A program made the translations under genes and the position numbers. Positions 1 to 6,918 of a DNA stretch of 64,000 bases are shown here, one piece after another. How positions within the stretch are numbered: position 1 is the stretch's first letter; each line of letters opens with the position of its first letter. The DNA comes from Pseudoalteromonas apostichopi (GTDB lineage Bacteria > Pseudomonadota > Gammaproteobacteria > Enterobacterales > Alteromonadaceae). Location of the stretch: positions 806,001 through 870,000 of the forward strand of contig NZ_AP028066.1 in assembly GCF_030297135.1 (NCBI RefSeq). Direction: 5' to 3'. The notes below the pieces were generated by a model. The model made no database searches. It was not told the origin of the DNA and saw only the letters and a list, made by a program, of their open reading frames with translations.

Positions 1-282
1 GGTTCAATTTACGATTTATTTGCAGCGCCAACTGCGGCACACAAACCTGCAAATAGCTGGAACCATGTACGCATTAAGATGCAAGACAACCACTTACAAG
101 TTTGGCAAAACGGTATCAGCACCACCAGCATTGTGATTGGTAGTACAACCTGGAATACCCTTGTTAAAGGCAGTAAGTTTGCAACCTGGAAAAACTTTGC
201 AACAGCATCGCAAGGTCATATTGGGCTTCAAGACCACGGTGACAAAGTGTGGTTTAAAAATATAAAAATTAAGGAGCTATAA
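1..282 (+). CDS. DUF1080 (3-keto-disaccharide hydrolase-like) protein, C-terminal part
   Basis: The reading frame is open from base 1 and stops at 280-282, so only the last 93 codons are present. The end of the protein (WNHVRIKMQDNHLQVWQNG, later GHIGLQDHGDKVWFKNIKI) is the closing beta-strand pattern of DUF1080/LamG-like sandwich domains. Members of that family include 3-keto-disaccharide hydrolases. The next gene, a GMC oxidoreductase, begins one base after the stop, so the two are very likely co-transcribed. A role in cleaving a 3-keto-glycoside made by the downstream dehydrogenase is inferred from family and context. The missing N-terminus would show whether it is exported. Confidence 0.75.
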   Translation, partial: GSIYDLFAAPTAAHKPANSWNHVRIKMQDNHLQVWQNGISTTSIVIGSTTWNTLVKGSKFATWKNFATASQGHIGLQDHGDKVWFKNIKIKEL

Positions 283-283
283 G

Positions 284-1963
284 ATGTCTGATTTTAAACA
301 TAAGGTTTTAGTAGTTGGCTCTGGTGCTGGCGGTGCCATGGCTGCTTATACGCTGACCAAACTTGGCCACAAAGTCTTATTACTTGAAGCCGGTCGTAAT
401 TATGACCCGAAAACAGAAAGCCCGATGTTTCGCCGTAACAACGAAGCCCCACTTATGGGGGCTGGTAATAAAGACAAAAACTTTGGCTTTTACGATGCAA
501 CCGTTGATGGCGGCTGGCAAGTGCCTGACGAACCTTATACTAGCGCTAAAGGCAGTGACTTTTACTGGTGGCGTGCACGTATGCTAGGTGGTCGAACTAA
601 CCACTGGGGCCGCTATTCATTACGCTTTAGTGAGCACGATTTTAAAGGTAAAAGCCGTGATGGTCACGGTGCTGATTGGCCTTTTGAATACGCTGATTTA
701 GCACCTTGGTACGATAAAACAGAAGAGCTTGTAGGTGTATGTGGTACCAATACTGGCCATGAAGATATGCCAGATTCATCGCCAGGTATTTTACAGCCAC
801 CACCGAAGCCGCGTGTTCCTGAGCTTTTAATTGCCGCCTCTGCAAAGAAAATGGGCATTCAAGCAGTGCCTATGCACCGCGCGGTACTAACCCGCCCGAA
901 AGATGACCGCATGGCCTGTTTTTATGCAACACCTTGTGGTTCTGGTTGCTCGATTGGCGCCGCTTTCCAAACCACAACATCGCTTCTACCTATGGCAAAA
1001 GCTACGGGTAACTTAAAAGTAATTACCGATGCCATGGTTAAATCAGTCAAGGTTGATGAGCAAGGTAAAGTAACTGGCGTAACCTATGTTGATAAACATA
1101 CGGTCACTGAGCATGCCATTGATGCAGATGTGGTTATCTTAGCAGCCAGTGCCTGTGAATCAGCGCGTATCTTACTAAACTCAAAAAATAAAAAGCACCC
1201 TAAAGGCCTTGCTAATTCAAGTGGCCAAGTAGGTCGAAACTTAATGGATTCGACAGGTGCATGGTTAGGTGCACAAATTCCTGCACTTAAAGGCCGTCCA
1301 CGTTATAACGAAGATGGCCATACCGCTAATCACTTATTTATTCCTTGGTGGGGTCATCAAGCACAAGCTAACAATGAGCTAGACTTTCCACGAGGTTATC
1401 ACTTTGAAATTGGCGGTGGCTTTAGACAACCAGGCTCGGGTGTATCGGGTGATAAACAAGGCTATGGTCCTGCCCTCAAACAACAAATTCGTGATGCATA
1501 TGGCTCTTACGTTGGCTTTGCTCTGCGTGGCGAGATGTTACCGAACAAAGATACCTATATGGAAATTGACGAAAAGGTTAAAGACAAATGGGGTATTCCG
1601 GTATCAAAGTTCCACTTTAAGTGGTCTGACAGAGAGTTAAAGCAAATTGAACATGGTTTAAAAACTGCGAAGCAAATTTTAGAAAACATGGGTGCGACCG
1701 TTGGCGACCTCCCACCTGCTGAAAAAGCAATTTCAAAAGGCGGCGAAATCATCCACGAAGTGGGAACCACACGAATGGGTAGCTCAAAGAAAGATTCGGT
1801 CACCAATCAATGGGGACAAACGTGGGATTGTAATAACCTATTTGTAATGGATGCCGGTGTATTTGCTTCAAACCCTCATAAAAACTGTACGCTCACCATC
1901 ATGACGCTGGCAATGCGTAATTCAACTTGGCTTGCTCAACAAATTGATAACGGGGTACTTTAA
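284..1963 (+). CDS. GMC-family FAD-dependent oxidoreductase (large dehydrogenase subunit)
   Basis: This is a 559-residue flavoprotein. It has an N-terminal FAD-binding glycine motif (VGSGAGGAMAAY, about residues 11-22) followed by LLEAGR. The GMC signature MLGGRTNHWGR lies near residue 105 and a cysteine-containing PCGSGCSIGAAF segment near 220. The C-terminal catalytic region has HEVGTTRMG and NPHKNCTLTIMTL, with the His/Asn pair expected of GMC enzymes. The protein has no signal peptide of its own. The next gene encodes a gluconate-2-dehydrogenase subunit-3-like protein with a twin-arginine signal, so the large subunit is probably exported by hitch-hiking with it. The likely role is periplasmic oxidation of a sugar or glycoside, with electrons passed to the respiratory chain; the substrate is not readable from sequence. 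Confidence 0.88.
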   Translation: MSDFKHKVLVVGSGAGGAMAAYTLTKLGHKVLLLEAGRNYDPKTESPMFRRNNEAPLMGAGNKDKNFGFYDATVDGGWQVPDEPYTSAKGSDFYWWRARMLGGRTNHWGRYSLRFSEHDFKGKSRDGHGADWPFEYADLAPWYDKTEELVGVCGTNTGHEDMPDSSPGILQPPPKPRVPELLIAASAKKMGIQAVPMHRAVLTRPKDDRMACFYATPCGSGCSIGAAFQTTTSLLPMAKATGNLKVITDAMVKSVKVDEQGKVTGVTYVDKHTVTEHAIDADVVILAASACESARILLNSKNKKHPKGLANSSGQVGRNLMDSTGAWLGAQIPALKGRPRYNEDGHTANHLFIPWWGHQAQANNELDFPRGYHFEIGGGFRQPGSGVSGDKQGYGPALKQQIRDAYGSYVGFALRGEMLPNKDTYMEIDEKVKDKWGIPVSKFHFKWSDRELKQIEHGLKTAKQILENMGATVGDLPPAEKAISKGGEIIHEVGTTRMGSSKKDSVTNQWGQTWDCNNLFVMDAGVFASNPHKNCTLTIMTLAMRNSTWLAQQIDNGVL

Positions 1964-1965
1964 TT

Positions 1966-2721
1966 ATGCATCATCGTAACGAACACGACTCATATAACTA
2001 TGTTTCTAACATGAGCCGCCGTGAGTCTTTAAAATGGCTTGGCTTATTAGCTGCAGGCTCGGCAGTGGGTTTAACCGCTGGTTGCACAAAAGCACTTGAA
2101 GATGACGGTGCTGTCTCTGCAAAAGAGCATTGGCCTGATTTAGATATTAAGCCTGTCACCGCAAAAGGCTATGGCCAAGATCCTAATTTGGTGATGCCAC
2201 CAGAATCACCTTGGCCACTGACCTTAACGGCTGACGAGCTTACGTTAGTAGCGCTATTATCTGATTACATTGTACCGCGCGAAGGTGATATTCCTTCAGC
2301 CAGTGAGCTACAAGTACCAGCGGTCATTAATGAGTGGGTGAGTGCGCCTTATGAAGGCCAACAACGCGATAGAATTAAAATTTTAAATTCATTAGCTTGG
2401 CTTAACGATGAAGCACAGCTTCGTTTTAAAAAGCAATTTGTTGCGCTGAACGAAAAGCAACATCGTGCGATTCTAGACGATATTGCGTTTTTAAACGAGC
2501 AAACACTGGCGCAGTTTAAGCGTATTGGTAAAGCCTTTTTACGCTTTAAAGAATTAGTGCTCGCAGCCTTTTTCTGTACACCTGAAGGCTGTAAAGACAT
2601 TGGTTACCTCGGCAATGTACCAATTGCGGGTGATTACCCTGGCCCTTCAGATGAAGCAAAAGCTCATTTAGATCAGGTCTTAGCAGAGCTTGGTCTGAGC
2701 GAGTACGCCTATACCGATTAA
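1966..2721 (+). CDS. Gluconate 2-dehydrogenase subunit 3-like protein, Tat/lipoprotein signal
   Basis: This is a 251-residue protein with an N-terminal twin-arginine motif (RRESLKWLG, residues 18-26), a hydrophobic stretch and a lipobox LTAGC with Cys at about residue 40. It is therefore probably exported folded by Tat and lipidated. The body (LTADELTLVALLSDYIVPREGD, split here by the family pattern) matches the small subunit of membrane GMC dehydrogenases (gluconate 2-dehydrogenase subunit 3). It starts two bases after the GMC gene, so translation is probably coupled. Its expected job is assembly and export of the flavoprotein. The start at 1966 lacks a strong ribosome site, and Met16 (position 2011) would keep the RR motif, so the start is uncertain. 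Confidence 0.82.
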   Translation: MHHRNEHDSYNYVSNMSRRESLKWLGLLAAGSAVGLTAGCTKALEDDGAVSAKEHWPDLDIKPVTAKGYGQDPNLVMPPESPWPLTLTADELTLVALLSDYIVPREGDIPSASELQVPAVINEWVSAPYEGQQRDRIKILNSLAWLNDEAQLRFKKQFVALNEKQHRAILDDIAFLNEQTLAQFKRIGKAFLRFKELVLAAFFCTPEGCKDIGYLGNVPIAGDYPGPSDEAKAHLDQVLAELGLSEYAYTD

Positions 2722-2751
2722 CTTTCCCCCTTGTGTTATTTTTAACACAGT

Positions 2752-2778
2752 GCAGGGGGTCACTCCCCTGCTTTTTTT
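2752..2778 (+). terminator. Rho-independent terminator or attenuator inside the sugar cluster
   Basis: GCAGGGG (2752-2758) pairs with CCCCTGC (2765-2771) and is followed by seven T residues (2772-2778). It lies between the dehydrogenase small subunit and the TIM-barrel gene 12 bases later, so it may only partly uncouple them. Confidence 0.75.
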
Positions 2779-2789
2779 AGGATTTAAGT

Positions 2790-3620
2790 ATGTTTAAAAC
2801 CCGCATTTTATTGCTCATTCTTAGCCTTGTATTTAGTGGTCAATTATTTGCAAAACTACCAGTAAGTGTGCAGCTATGGTCAGTCAAAGACACCTTAAAA
2901 AATGACTTTCATGGTACGCTTGAGTCTCTTGCCGAAATGGGGTTTGACGGCGTTGAATTTGCCGGAGATTTTGGCCCTTACTCAAATAACCCAGCAGCCT
3001 TAAAATCAAAGCTCACTGAATTAGGCTTAGTTGCCAGTAGTGCCCACATCGGCTTTGATGCACTCAGCGAAAGCACTATTGATAGCACCCTACTGTTTTA
3101 CAAAACCCTTGGCGTTACCACTCTTTATGTACCGTGGGATGAGCGAGCATGGCACCCAAAAGGGGTTAAATCATTGGTTAAAGAGCTCACTAAAGTCAGT
3201 GATTATGCAATCCGCTTTGATATGAAGATCGGTTTTCACAATCATAATAAAGAGTTTAATGCATTTAATAACGCAACATTTTGGGATTATATTGCCAGTC
3301 ATACCCCCAAAACCATGCCACTGCAGCTAGATATCGGCTGGGTTAATTACGCAGCTAAAGATCCAATTTACTTCATTAAAAAGTACCCTAACCGCACTCT
3401 CGCTACGCACATCAAAGTACGTACGATTGAGGGTAGCAACATGAGCCCGATTATCGGCGAAAACAACATTGATTGGCCTGCCATCATCGACACTTTAGAA
3501 ACCCACGGCAACACCAAGTGGTTAGTACTTGAGCAAGAAGAATACCCACGTGGATTAACGCCGCTACAAAGCGTTGCTAAATCAAAACAAAACTTAGATA
3601 AGATTTTACTTGGTTTGTAA
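2790..3620 (+). CDS. Exported sugar phosphate isomerase/epimerase-like TIM-barrel protein
   Basis: This is a 276-residue protein with a clear Sec signal peptide (about residues 1-21, ending LFA). The mature part follows the xylose-isomerase-like AP endonuclease 2 TIM-barrel pattern: VQLWSVKDTL, then GFDGVEFAGDFG, KIGFHNHNKEF and LQLDIGWVNYA. The last two carry the usual metal-ligand His/Glu/Asp positions, and LVLEQEEYP supplies a late Glu. Family members isomerise or epimerise sugars or keto-sugars, or cleave 3-keto-glycosides. Periplasmic location next to a GMC dehydrogenase and a DUF1080 protein suggests it acts on the oxidised sugar. A ribosome site (AGGA) lies about seven bases upstream of the ATG. 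Confidence 0.8.
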   Translation: MFKTRILLLILSLVFSGQLFAKLPVSVQLWSVKDTLKNDFHGTLESLAEMGFDGVEFAGDFGPYSNNPAALKSKLTELGLVASSAHIGFDALSESTIDSTLLFYKTLGVTTLYVPWDERAWHPKGVKSLVKELTKVSDYAIRFDMKIGFHNHNKEFNAFNNATFWDYIASHTPKTMPLQLDIGWVNYAAKDPIYFIKKYPNRTLATHIKVRTIEGSNMSPIIGENNIDWPAIIDTLETHGNTKWLVLEQEEYPRGLTPLQSVAKSKQNLDKILLGL

Positions 3621-3633
3621 GGTTATTGTAGAA

Positions 3634-3662
3634 ATGAGCTCGCTTTAAACGAGTGAGCTCAT
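3634..3662. repeat. Inverted repeat after the TIM-barrel gene
   Basis: ATGAGCTC (3634-3641) is repeated inverted at 3655-3662. An alternative inner pairing CTCG/CGAG shares the same loop. There is no T-run, so this is a weak terminator at best. It also lies where the outer end of the last attC site of the neighbouring cassette array would be expected. Confidence 0.45.
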
Positions 3663-3731
3663 GACTGAGATTTAGATTGGATGAGTAAGAAAAGCATTAC
3701 CTTGTTTTTGGACAGAAGCGTTTGTTAGGGC
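3647..3731 (-). other. Candidate degenerate terminal attC site
   Basis: On the minus strand the stop codon of the DUF2834 gene sits inside GCCCTAACAAACG (3731-3719), which is the left core of an attC site as in the four sites upstream. The matching right core is poor: the best candidate is CGTTTAAAGC near 3643-3652, which can pair with the AAACG of the left core. The site is either degenerate or truncated, and it marks the 3' limit of the cassette array. Confidence 0.45.
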
Positions 3732-4045
3732 TGCGGTTGGAGCGACTGCTTTTCTTTCAAGTAAAGATACAGTGGCAACCCAAACGATACACCAACTGAC
3801 AAAGTTCCCAACACTGCAAAATATCGATACTTCACTTTATGTCTTTTGCCGTCCACCACGATAAAACCTAATAGAGCAATCGCCGCAACCAAGACATCAA
3901 GCCAAGCAAAAATACTAATTGGGGTTGCCACCGCTTCACTGAACAAAAGACCAATATCTAAGCCATTGCTAACTAGCCAAGGAACAAACGCCCCGTATGG
4001 TAGCAATATTCCCAACAAAGTAAGAACCAGATAAAACCTTATCAT
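3725..4045 (-). CDS. DUF2834-like small membrane protein (integron cassette gene)
   Basis: This is a 106-residue, very hydrophobic protein with three predicted membrane segments (about residues 4-22, 40-62 and 75-95). The sequence LPYGAFVPWLVSNG followed by a conserved Asp in the second helix (FAWLDVLVAA) resembles the DUF2834 family, whose function is unknown. It is the last of five minus-strand genes separated by attC-like sites, and its stop codon lies within the left core of its own attC. A ribosome site (AGGGTGG) precedes the ATG. It has no promoter of its own that I can recognise, as is usual for cassettes. Confidence 0.7.
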   Translation of the reverse strand: MIRFYLVLTLLGILLPYGAFVPWLVSNGLDIGLLFSEAVATPISIFAWLDVLVAAIALLGFIVVDGKRHKVKYRYFAVLGTLSVGVSFGLPLYLYLKEKQSLQPQP

Positions 4046-4076
4046 TTCGCCACCCTTGCAAATTTTTCGTAGTAAG

Positions 4077-4175
4077 CCCTAACGCCTCGTTAAGAGGCAA
4101 AAAATTGTTCGCTAAATTTAGCGACAAAGGAGCAAAAGCCAACTGTTTTTTGTCCTTTTAAACGACTTGTTAAGT
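4077..4175 (-). other. attC recombination site (between Mrr-like and DUF2834 cassettes)
   Basis: Read on the minus strand, the site runs from ACTTAAC (4175-4169) to GTTAGGG (4083-4077). These are the RYYYAAC and GTTRRRY outer cores of an attC. The inner part has the box GGACAAAAAACAGTTGGC and an imperfect dyad (GCTAAATTTAGC in the middle, GCCTCTTAACGAGGC near the right core). Its length of about 99 bases is normal for attC. It overlaps the stop codon of the upstream cassette gene. Confidence 0.8.
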
Positions 4176-4829
4176 TTCGTTGTAACACTGCACAAATTCG
4201 TTACGAAGCTCACAGCATGGCTCATCATGCTCCGCAACTGTAACCCAACCACATGAATCACAGTATACGGTATGTGATTTACATTTTAAGCATTTAGCAA
4301 TTGAAAACGATGATAATTTCCCTTGAATTTCAAAGCCAAAACCATGCTCCCAACAAAGTAAACCAGGTACCGCTTTGCCTGATTCGTAATTTATTAAACA
4401 ATGACTGCAAACATCCGACATGCGCCCATATGATATTTCATTAAAAGAACTTTCATATGCAATTTCCCAGTCAAGGTGTTCTAAAGTAATTCGACCTAAA
4501 AATTCTGTAATTCTTTTCTCTGCAGATTTAGTAAAACCACTAGAGGAAATCAAAACTCCGTAGTCTGCTTTTACATCGGAAAGCATACCTAGAAAAGCTT
4601 CGACTGCTTTTAAATCAATAGGAGTTGAGTAATGCTTACACTCAATCATTGTCTTTGAACTTTGTGTTTCAACCAATATATCTATTTGTCTAGAACGTTC
4701 CGAATACTCTCCTACAACACGAGTATCATGCAATACTTTTGTATTTAATGAAGATTGATTGTCGTGGAATATCTTTGAAATAAGCCATTCATATTGACGC
4801 CAATTAGGAACTTCCTTATCAGATGACAC
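4170..4829 (-). CDS. Mrr-like restriction endonuclease with Cys-rich C-terminus (integron cassette gene)
   Basis: The N-terminal half carries a PD-(D/E)xK nuclease core of the Mrr type: QIDILVE then MIECKHYSTPI (Asp, then Glu-x-Lys), followed by VKADYGVLISSSGF. Mrr-family enzymes cut modified or foreign DNA. The C-terminal third has paired cysteines (CSHC, CLKC, CDSC, a closing CC) and a His, which suggests a zinc-binding module. The start chosen is GTG at 4829, because AAAGGAG lies five bases upstream; the in-frame TTG at 4850 would lie inside the attC site. This gives 219 residues. Location in a cassette array suggests acquisition as a mobile defence or DNA-repair gene. The nuclease assignment is good; its target is unknown. 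Confidence 0.75.
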   Translation of the reverse strand: MSSDKEVPNWRQYEWLISKIFHDNQSSLNTKVLHDTRVVGEYSERSRQIDILVETQSSKTMIECKHYSTPIDLKAVEAFLGMLSDVKADYGVLISSSGFTKSAEKRITEFLGRITLEHLDWEIAYESSFNEISYGRMSDVCSHCLINYESGKAVPGLLCWEHGFGFEIQGKLSSFSIAKCLKCKSHTVYCDSCGWVTVAEHDEPCCELRNEFVQCYNET

Positions 4830-4845
4830 GCAAACTCCTTTAGAA

Positions 4846-4951
4846 ACCAACGCCGCGTTAAACGGCTAACTAACAGTTGGCTAAACTGTGTAACGAAGCG
4901 GAACCGAGCCAACTGTTACGTGTCCGCCTATTTAAACGCCTTCTTATATGC
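4846..4951 (-). other. attC recombination site (between the 117-residue and Mrr-like cassettes)
   Basis: On the minus strand the right core GTTGGT (4851-4846) follows GCCGTTTAACGCGGC. The internal arms are AACAGTTGGC and GCCAACTGTT, a perfect dyad across the centre. The left core is GGCATATAAG (4952-4943), one change from the GTTATATGC form seen at the next site. The length is about 106 bases. Confidence 0.72.
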
Positions 4952-5305
4952 CTAGCTGCACCACTCTGCTAGAGCATCGCTTGAAGAGCAACCATGCAAC
5001 TTCAAGTCTAAAGGGTTTGAACCTAATGCTAGCGCAAATTCCTGCTGTCCTTCGATAGTTAACAGCCAGTTGACACCTGATCTAGCTATACCCCAAACAG
5101 TTGCTTTTCTGAATGTGTCAAAGTCAGCATCCTCAATGATCGTAGAGGTCACTTTTACCGAGACAGGCTCAATAACAGACCGAAGTAATTGCTTCGCGAG
5201 TTGCTCAATATGTTTCTCATAAATTTGGCCTTTCGGCGTAATGATTTGAGGCTCACTGGTATCAAGAGAAGCTTGAATCTTAGTAATCGCGTCGACTTTT
5301 CTCAT
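4952..5305 (-). CDS. Unknown 117-residue protein (integron cassette gene)
   Basis: This is a soluble, moderately acidic protein with no signal peptide or membrane segment. I do not recognise a family. Its N-terminal half is mostly helical in character (IYEKHIEQLAKQLLRSVIEP). The C-terminal half has WLLTIEGQQEF, and two Cys residues fall near the end (one in HGCSSSD, one in the final AEWCS). The ATG lies immediately after the right core of the adjoining attC site, so the ribosome site is within attC sequence (TTTAGGCG). It is flanked on both sides by attC sites, which supports it being a real cassette gene. Confidence 0.6.
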   Translation of the reverse strand: MRKVDAITKIQASLDTSEPQIITPKGQIYEKHIEQLAKQLLRSVIEPVSVKVTSTIIEDADFDTFRKATVWGIARSGVNWLLTIEGQQEFALALGSNPLDLKLHGCSSSDALAEWCS

Positions 5306-5306
5306 G

Positions 5307-5366
5307 GCATATAACGCCTAAATAACAGCCCACTGTTTTTAGTCCTTGTTGATTTTCTTGTTAGGC
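5307..5366 (-). other. Compact 60-base attC recombination site
   Basis: On the minus strand it runs from GCCTAAC (5366-5360) through AAGGACTAAAAACAGTGGGC to GTTATATGC (5315-5307). Both outer cores match RYYYAAC/GTTRRRY, and the arms CCTAA/TTAGG and GCC/GGC pair. The upstream gene ends inside it, with its stop codon at 5341-5339. This is the shortest and cleanest site in the array. Confidence 0.82.
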
Positions 5367-5899
5367 TTATATTGATACATAGCCTCGATGTTTTTTTTAA
5401 TATCTTTGATTTTAATTTTAGTACCTAAAACATCTTCGATTTGCATACTTGTTGCTTCGTGTAATTCATCGTTAAAAAAACTTCGAACCTCATGCTGAAA
5501 GTCATCAATTCCACATGATACTTCAAAATATTCAGATTCCTTTAATACGACACTAGTATTTTTAATAGAAAAAACTGAACGACGTGTTTCTGGATCTCTA
5601 ATTGCGTCTGAAGCGTTTACATTAAGTTGATCATAGTCTGGATATCTAAGAGCGTTACCCCAACTAGAATTTTTAGCTATCTTTTTAATTGATGTAAGGA
5701 TTATTGGTCTTAACCCTGTATTTACAATTTTTATATACAATACTGGTGGTGGGTCATCTGGATCTTGCGACATATCGTAAACAATTTCTGACCATGAAAT
5801 CACATTTGCACGATCTCTATATATATTAAATATAGTAACCGCTGCACTTATAGCAGAAATAAAAACCGCAATTATAGAAATTAATAATGGAGTTTGCAC
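5339..5899 (-). CDS. Unknown membrane-anchored 186-residue protein (integron cassette gene)
   Basis: The protein has one N-terminal membrane segment (about residues 4-25) and a soluble remainder. I recognise no family. The soluble part includes a beta-strand-like core (PPVLYIKIVNTGLRPIILT) resembling the NTGLRPI strands of small immunoglobulin-like folds, and ends in a Lys-rich tail (YKPNKKINKD) encoded within the attC left core. The start is GTG at 5899, with AAGGAAG four bases upstream. Base composition is clearly more A+T-rich than the housekeeping genes in the window, as expected for a mobile cassette. Confidence 0.65.
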   Translation of the reverse strand: MQTPLLISIIAVFISAISAAVTIFNIYRDRANVISWSEIVYDMSQDPDDPPPVLYIKIVNTGLRPIILTSIKKIAKNSSWGNALRYPDYDQLNVNASDAIRDPETRRSVFSIKNTSVVLKESEYFEVSCGIDDFQHEVRSFFNDELHEATSMQIEDVLGTKIKIKDIKKNIEAMYQYKPNKKINKD

Positions 5900-5914
5900 A
5901 TGACTTCCTTGTAA

Positions 5915-6015
5915 GCCTAACGCTTTGCTAATGGGCAGCCGAAACGCAGTGTAGGCTGTCCCGTGGAGGCCACGCTGTTTGTGGCCGGAACGAAATTAAG
6001 CAATTTGTTATAAGC
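5915..6015 (-). other. attC recombination site (between the zinc-ribbon and 186-residue cassettes)
   Basis: On the minus strand it runs from GCTTATAAC (6015-6007) to GTTAGGC (5921-5915). Inner dyads include GGCCACAAACAGCGTGGCC and ACAGCCTACACTG with GGCTGCCC. The length is about 101 bases. The stop codon of the upstream gene (TAA at 6010-6008) lies in the left core. Confidence 0.82.
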
Positions 6016-6358
6016 CATTTGTGTTGACCCTGTTGCCACAATGAATACAAACAATTGAGCCAGAAAACCACAGCCAAACAACTTTAGACCAATCCCCACT
6101 TGATGCTGGATGTGGTGCTACGAAGCCCTGAACAGTTAAACACTTATTGCAGTGAGGGCAACGATTAAAAAATGCCAGGACAATATGAACAGCAACAGCA
6201 CCAACAAACGCACCGAAGATGAATACCAAATGACTTGCACTAGCTTCCGGTGGAGAGAAAAACTTGCCGTAACCAAACGCTAGAAAGAACGCGATCAAAA
6301 GAGACCACGCGATAAAAACGCTGAGTACATCGAGTTTGCCTATTAACGTTTTGAACAC
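6008..6358 (-). CDS. Two-helix membrane protein with a zinc-ribbon-like CxxC pair (integron cassette gene)
   Basis: This 116-residue protein has two membrane segments (about residues 12-32 and 44-66) followed by a cytoplasmic or periplasmic tail with CPHCNKC and CIHCGN. The paired CxxC motifs suggest a small zinc ribbon. I recognise no named family. The start is GTG at 6358, preceded by AGGGAAG. It is the first cassette in the reading direction, so it would be closest to any integrase and promoter. No integrase gene is found upstream within this window. Confidence 0.65.
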   Translation of the reverse strand: MFKTLIGKLDVLSVFIAWSLLIAFFLAFGYGKFFSPPEASASHLVFIFGAFVGAVAVHIVLAFFNRCPHCNKCLTVQGFVAPHPASSGDWSKVVWLWFSGSIVCIHCGNRVNTNGL

Positions 6359-6372
6359 CGATCTTCCCTATG

Positions 6373-6381
6373 GCTTATAAC
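6373..6381 (-). other. Isolated integron core site at the 5' edge of the array
   Basis: GTTATAAGC on the minus strand (6381-6373) is identical to the core at 6007-6015 read the other way and fits GTTRRRY. No matching RYYYAAC partner lies within about 120 bases. It is therefore either the remnant of a truncated attC or the core of an attI-like site whose integrase has been lost. Confidence 0.5.
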
Positions 6382-6918
6382 AATTTTATCGTGCGCGCTT
6401 CGCGCATCTTTCTGCCGATGTCACGCTCATGTATTAATGAATCTATTCTTAACAAATAACGTAATGTATTGCCAACTATAATTTTTTATTGAAGCTAAAG
6501 AGATTCAGTAAAAAGAAAGTGCGCTCGTCGCTCATTTTCTTGAATATGGGAGCACAAAAACTGAACTGTATATTAAAACAGTCATTTGTATTGGTGATGA
6601 CATAAAGTTAGTGGAATATCAGTTTTATGGAGTAGAGCCAATAGCATTAGATGAATAACACTGTACCTAATCGCTCAAAGACACCCTTAGAGTATTTGCG
6701 TTAACGCGAAATGGGCAAAGACTTGTTTGATTATGACTTGCACTTTTATCCATGACTCCAAATAGGTTACCTAAATTAATCTATTTAGAGTTATGGGTTA
6801 AAAATACACAAAAAATCATCTATCGCCGTAAGGCGGTTAACTAATTAGCCAGCTCATTTTGGGGATGGAATCGTATTTGCCATACACAATTACAGATATA
6901 AAAGTGATTCCATAGTTG
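6382..6918. other. Gene-poor A+T-rich stretch upstream of the cassette array
   Basis: This 537-base stretch contains no intact gene that I can support. It holds a short palindrome (TGCGCGCTTCGCGCA near 6391-6405), an apparent coding remnant at 6512-6658, and a GCCGTAAGGC hairpin near 6825. There is no sign of an integron integrase on either strand. Confidence 0.6.
6512..6658 (+). pseudogene. Possible C-terminal gene remnant, no start codon
   Basis: The frame is open from 6512 to the stop at 6656-6658. It reads like real protein near its end (ELYIKTVICIGDDIKLVEYQ, then FYGVEPIALDE). There is an in-frame stop just upstream (6509-6511) and no ATG or GTG in frame. It looks like the tail of a small gene whose beginning has been deleted, consistent with decay at the edge of an integron. 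The family is not recognised. Confidence 0.3.

Noticed and set aside
3634..3662. Inverted repeat as a strong terminator for the TIM-barrel gene
   Set aside because: No T-run follows, and it may instead be part of a degenerate attC. It is listed only as a repeat.
5917..6099. Minus-strand open frame of 60 codons across the 5915-6015 attC
   Set aside because: It runs through the attC site and overlaps the zinc-ribbon gene in another frame. Its apparent protein follows the attC sequence.
6373..6500. attI site with a neighbouring integrase
   Set aside because: Only one core is present and no integrase motif (RHRY tyrosine recombinase boxes) can be found in either strand of 6382-7600.
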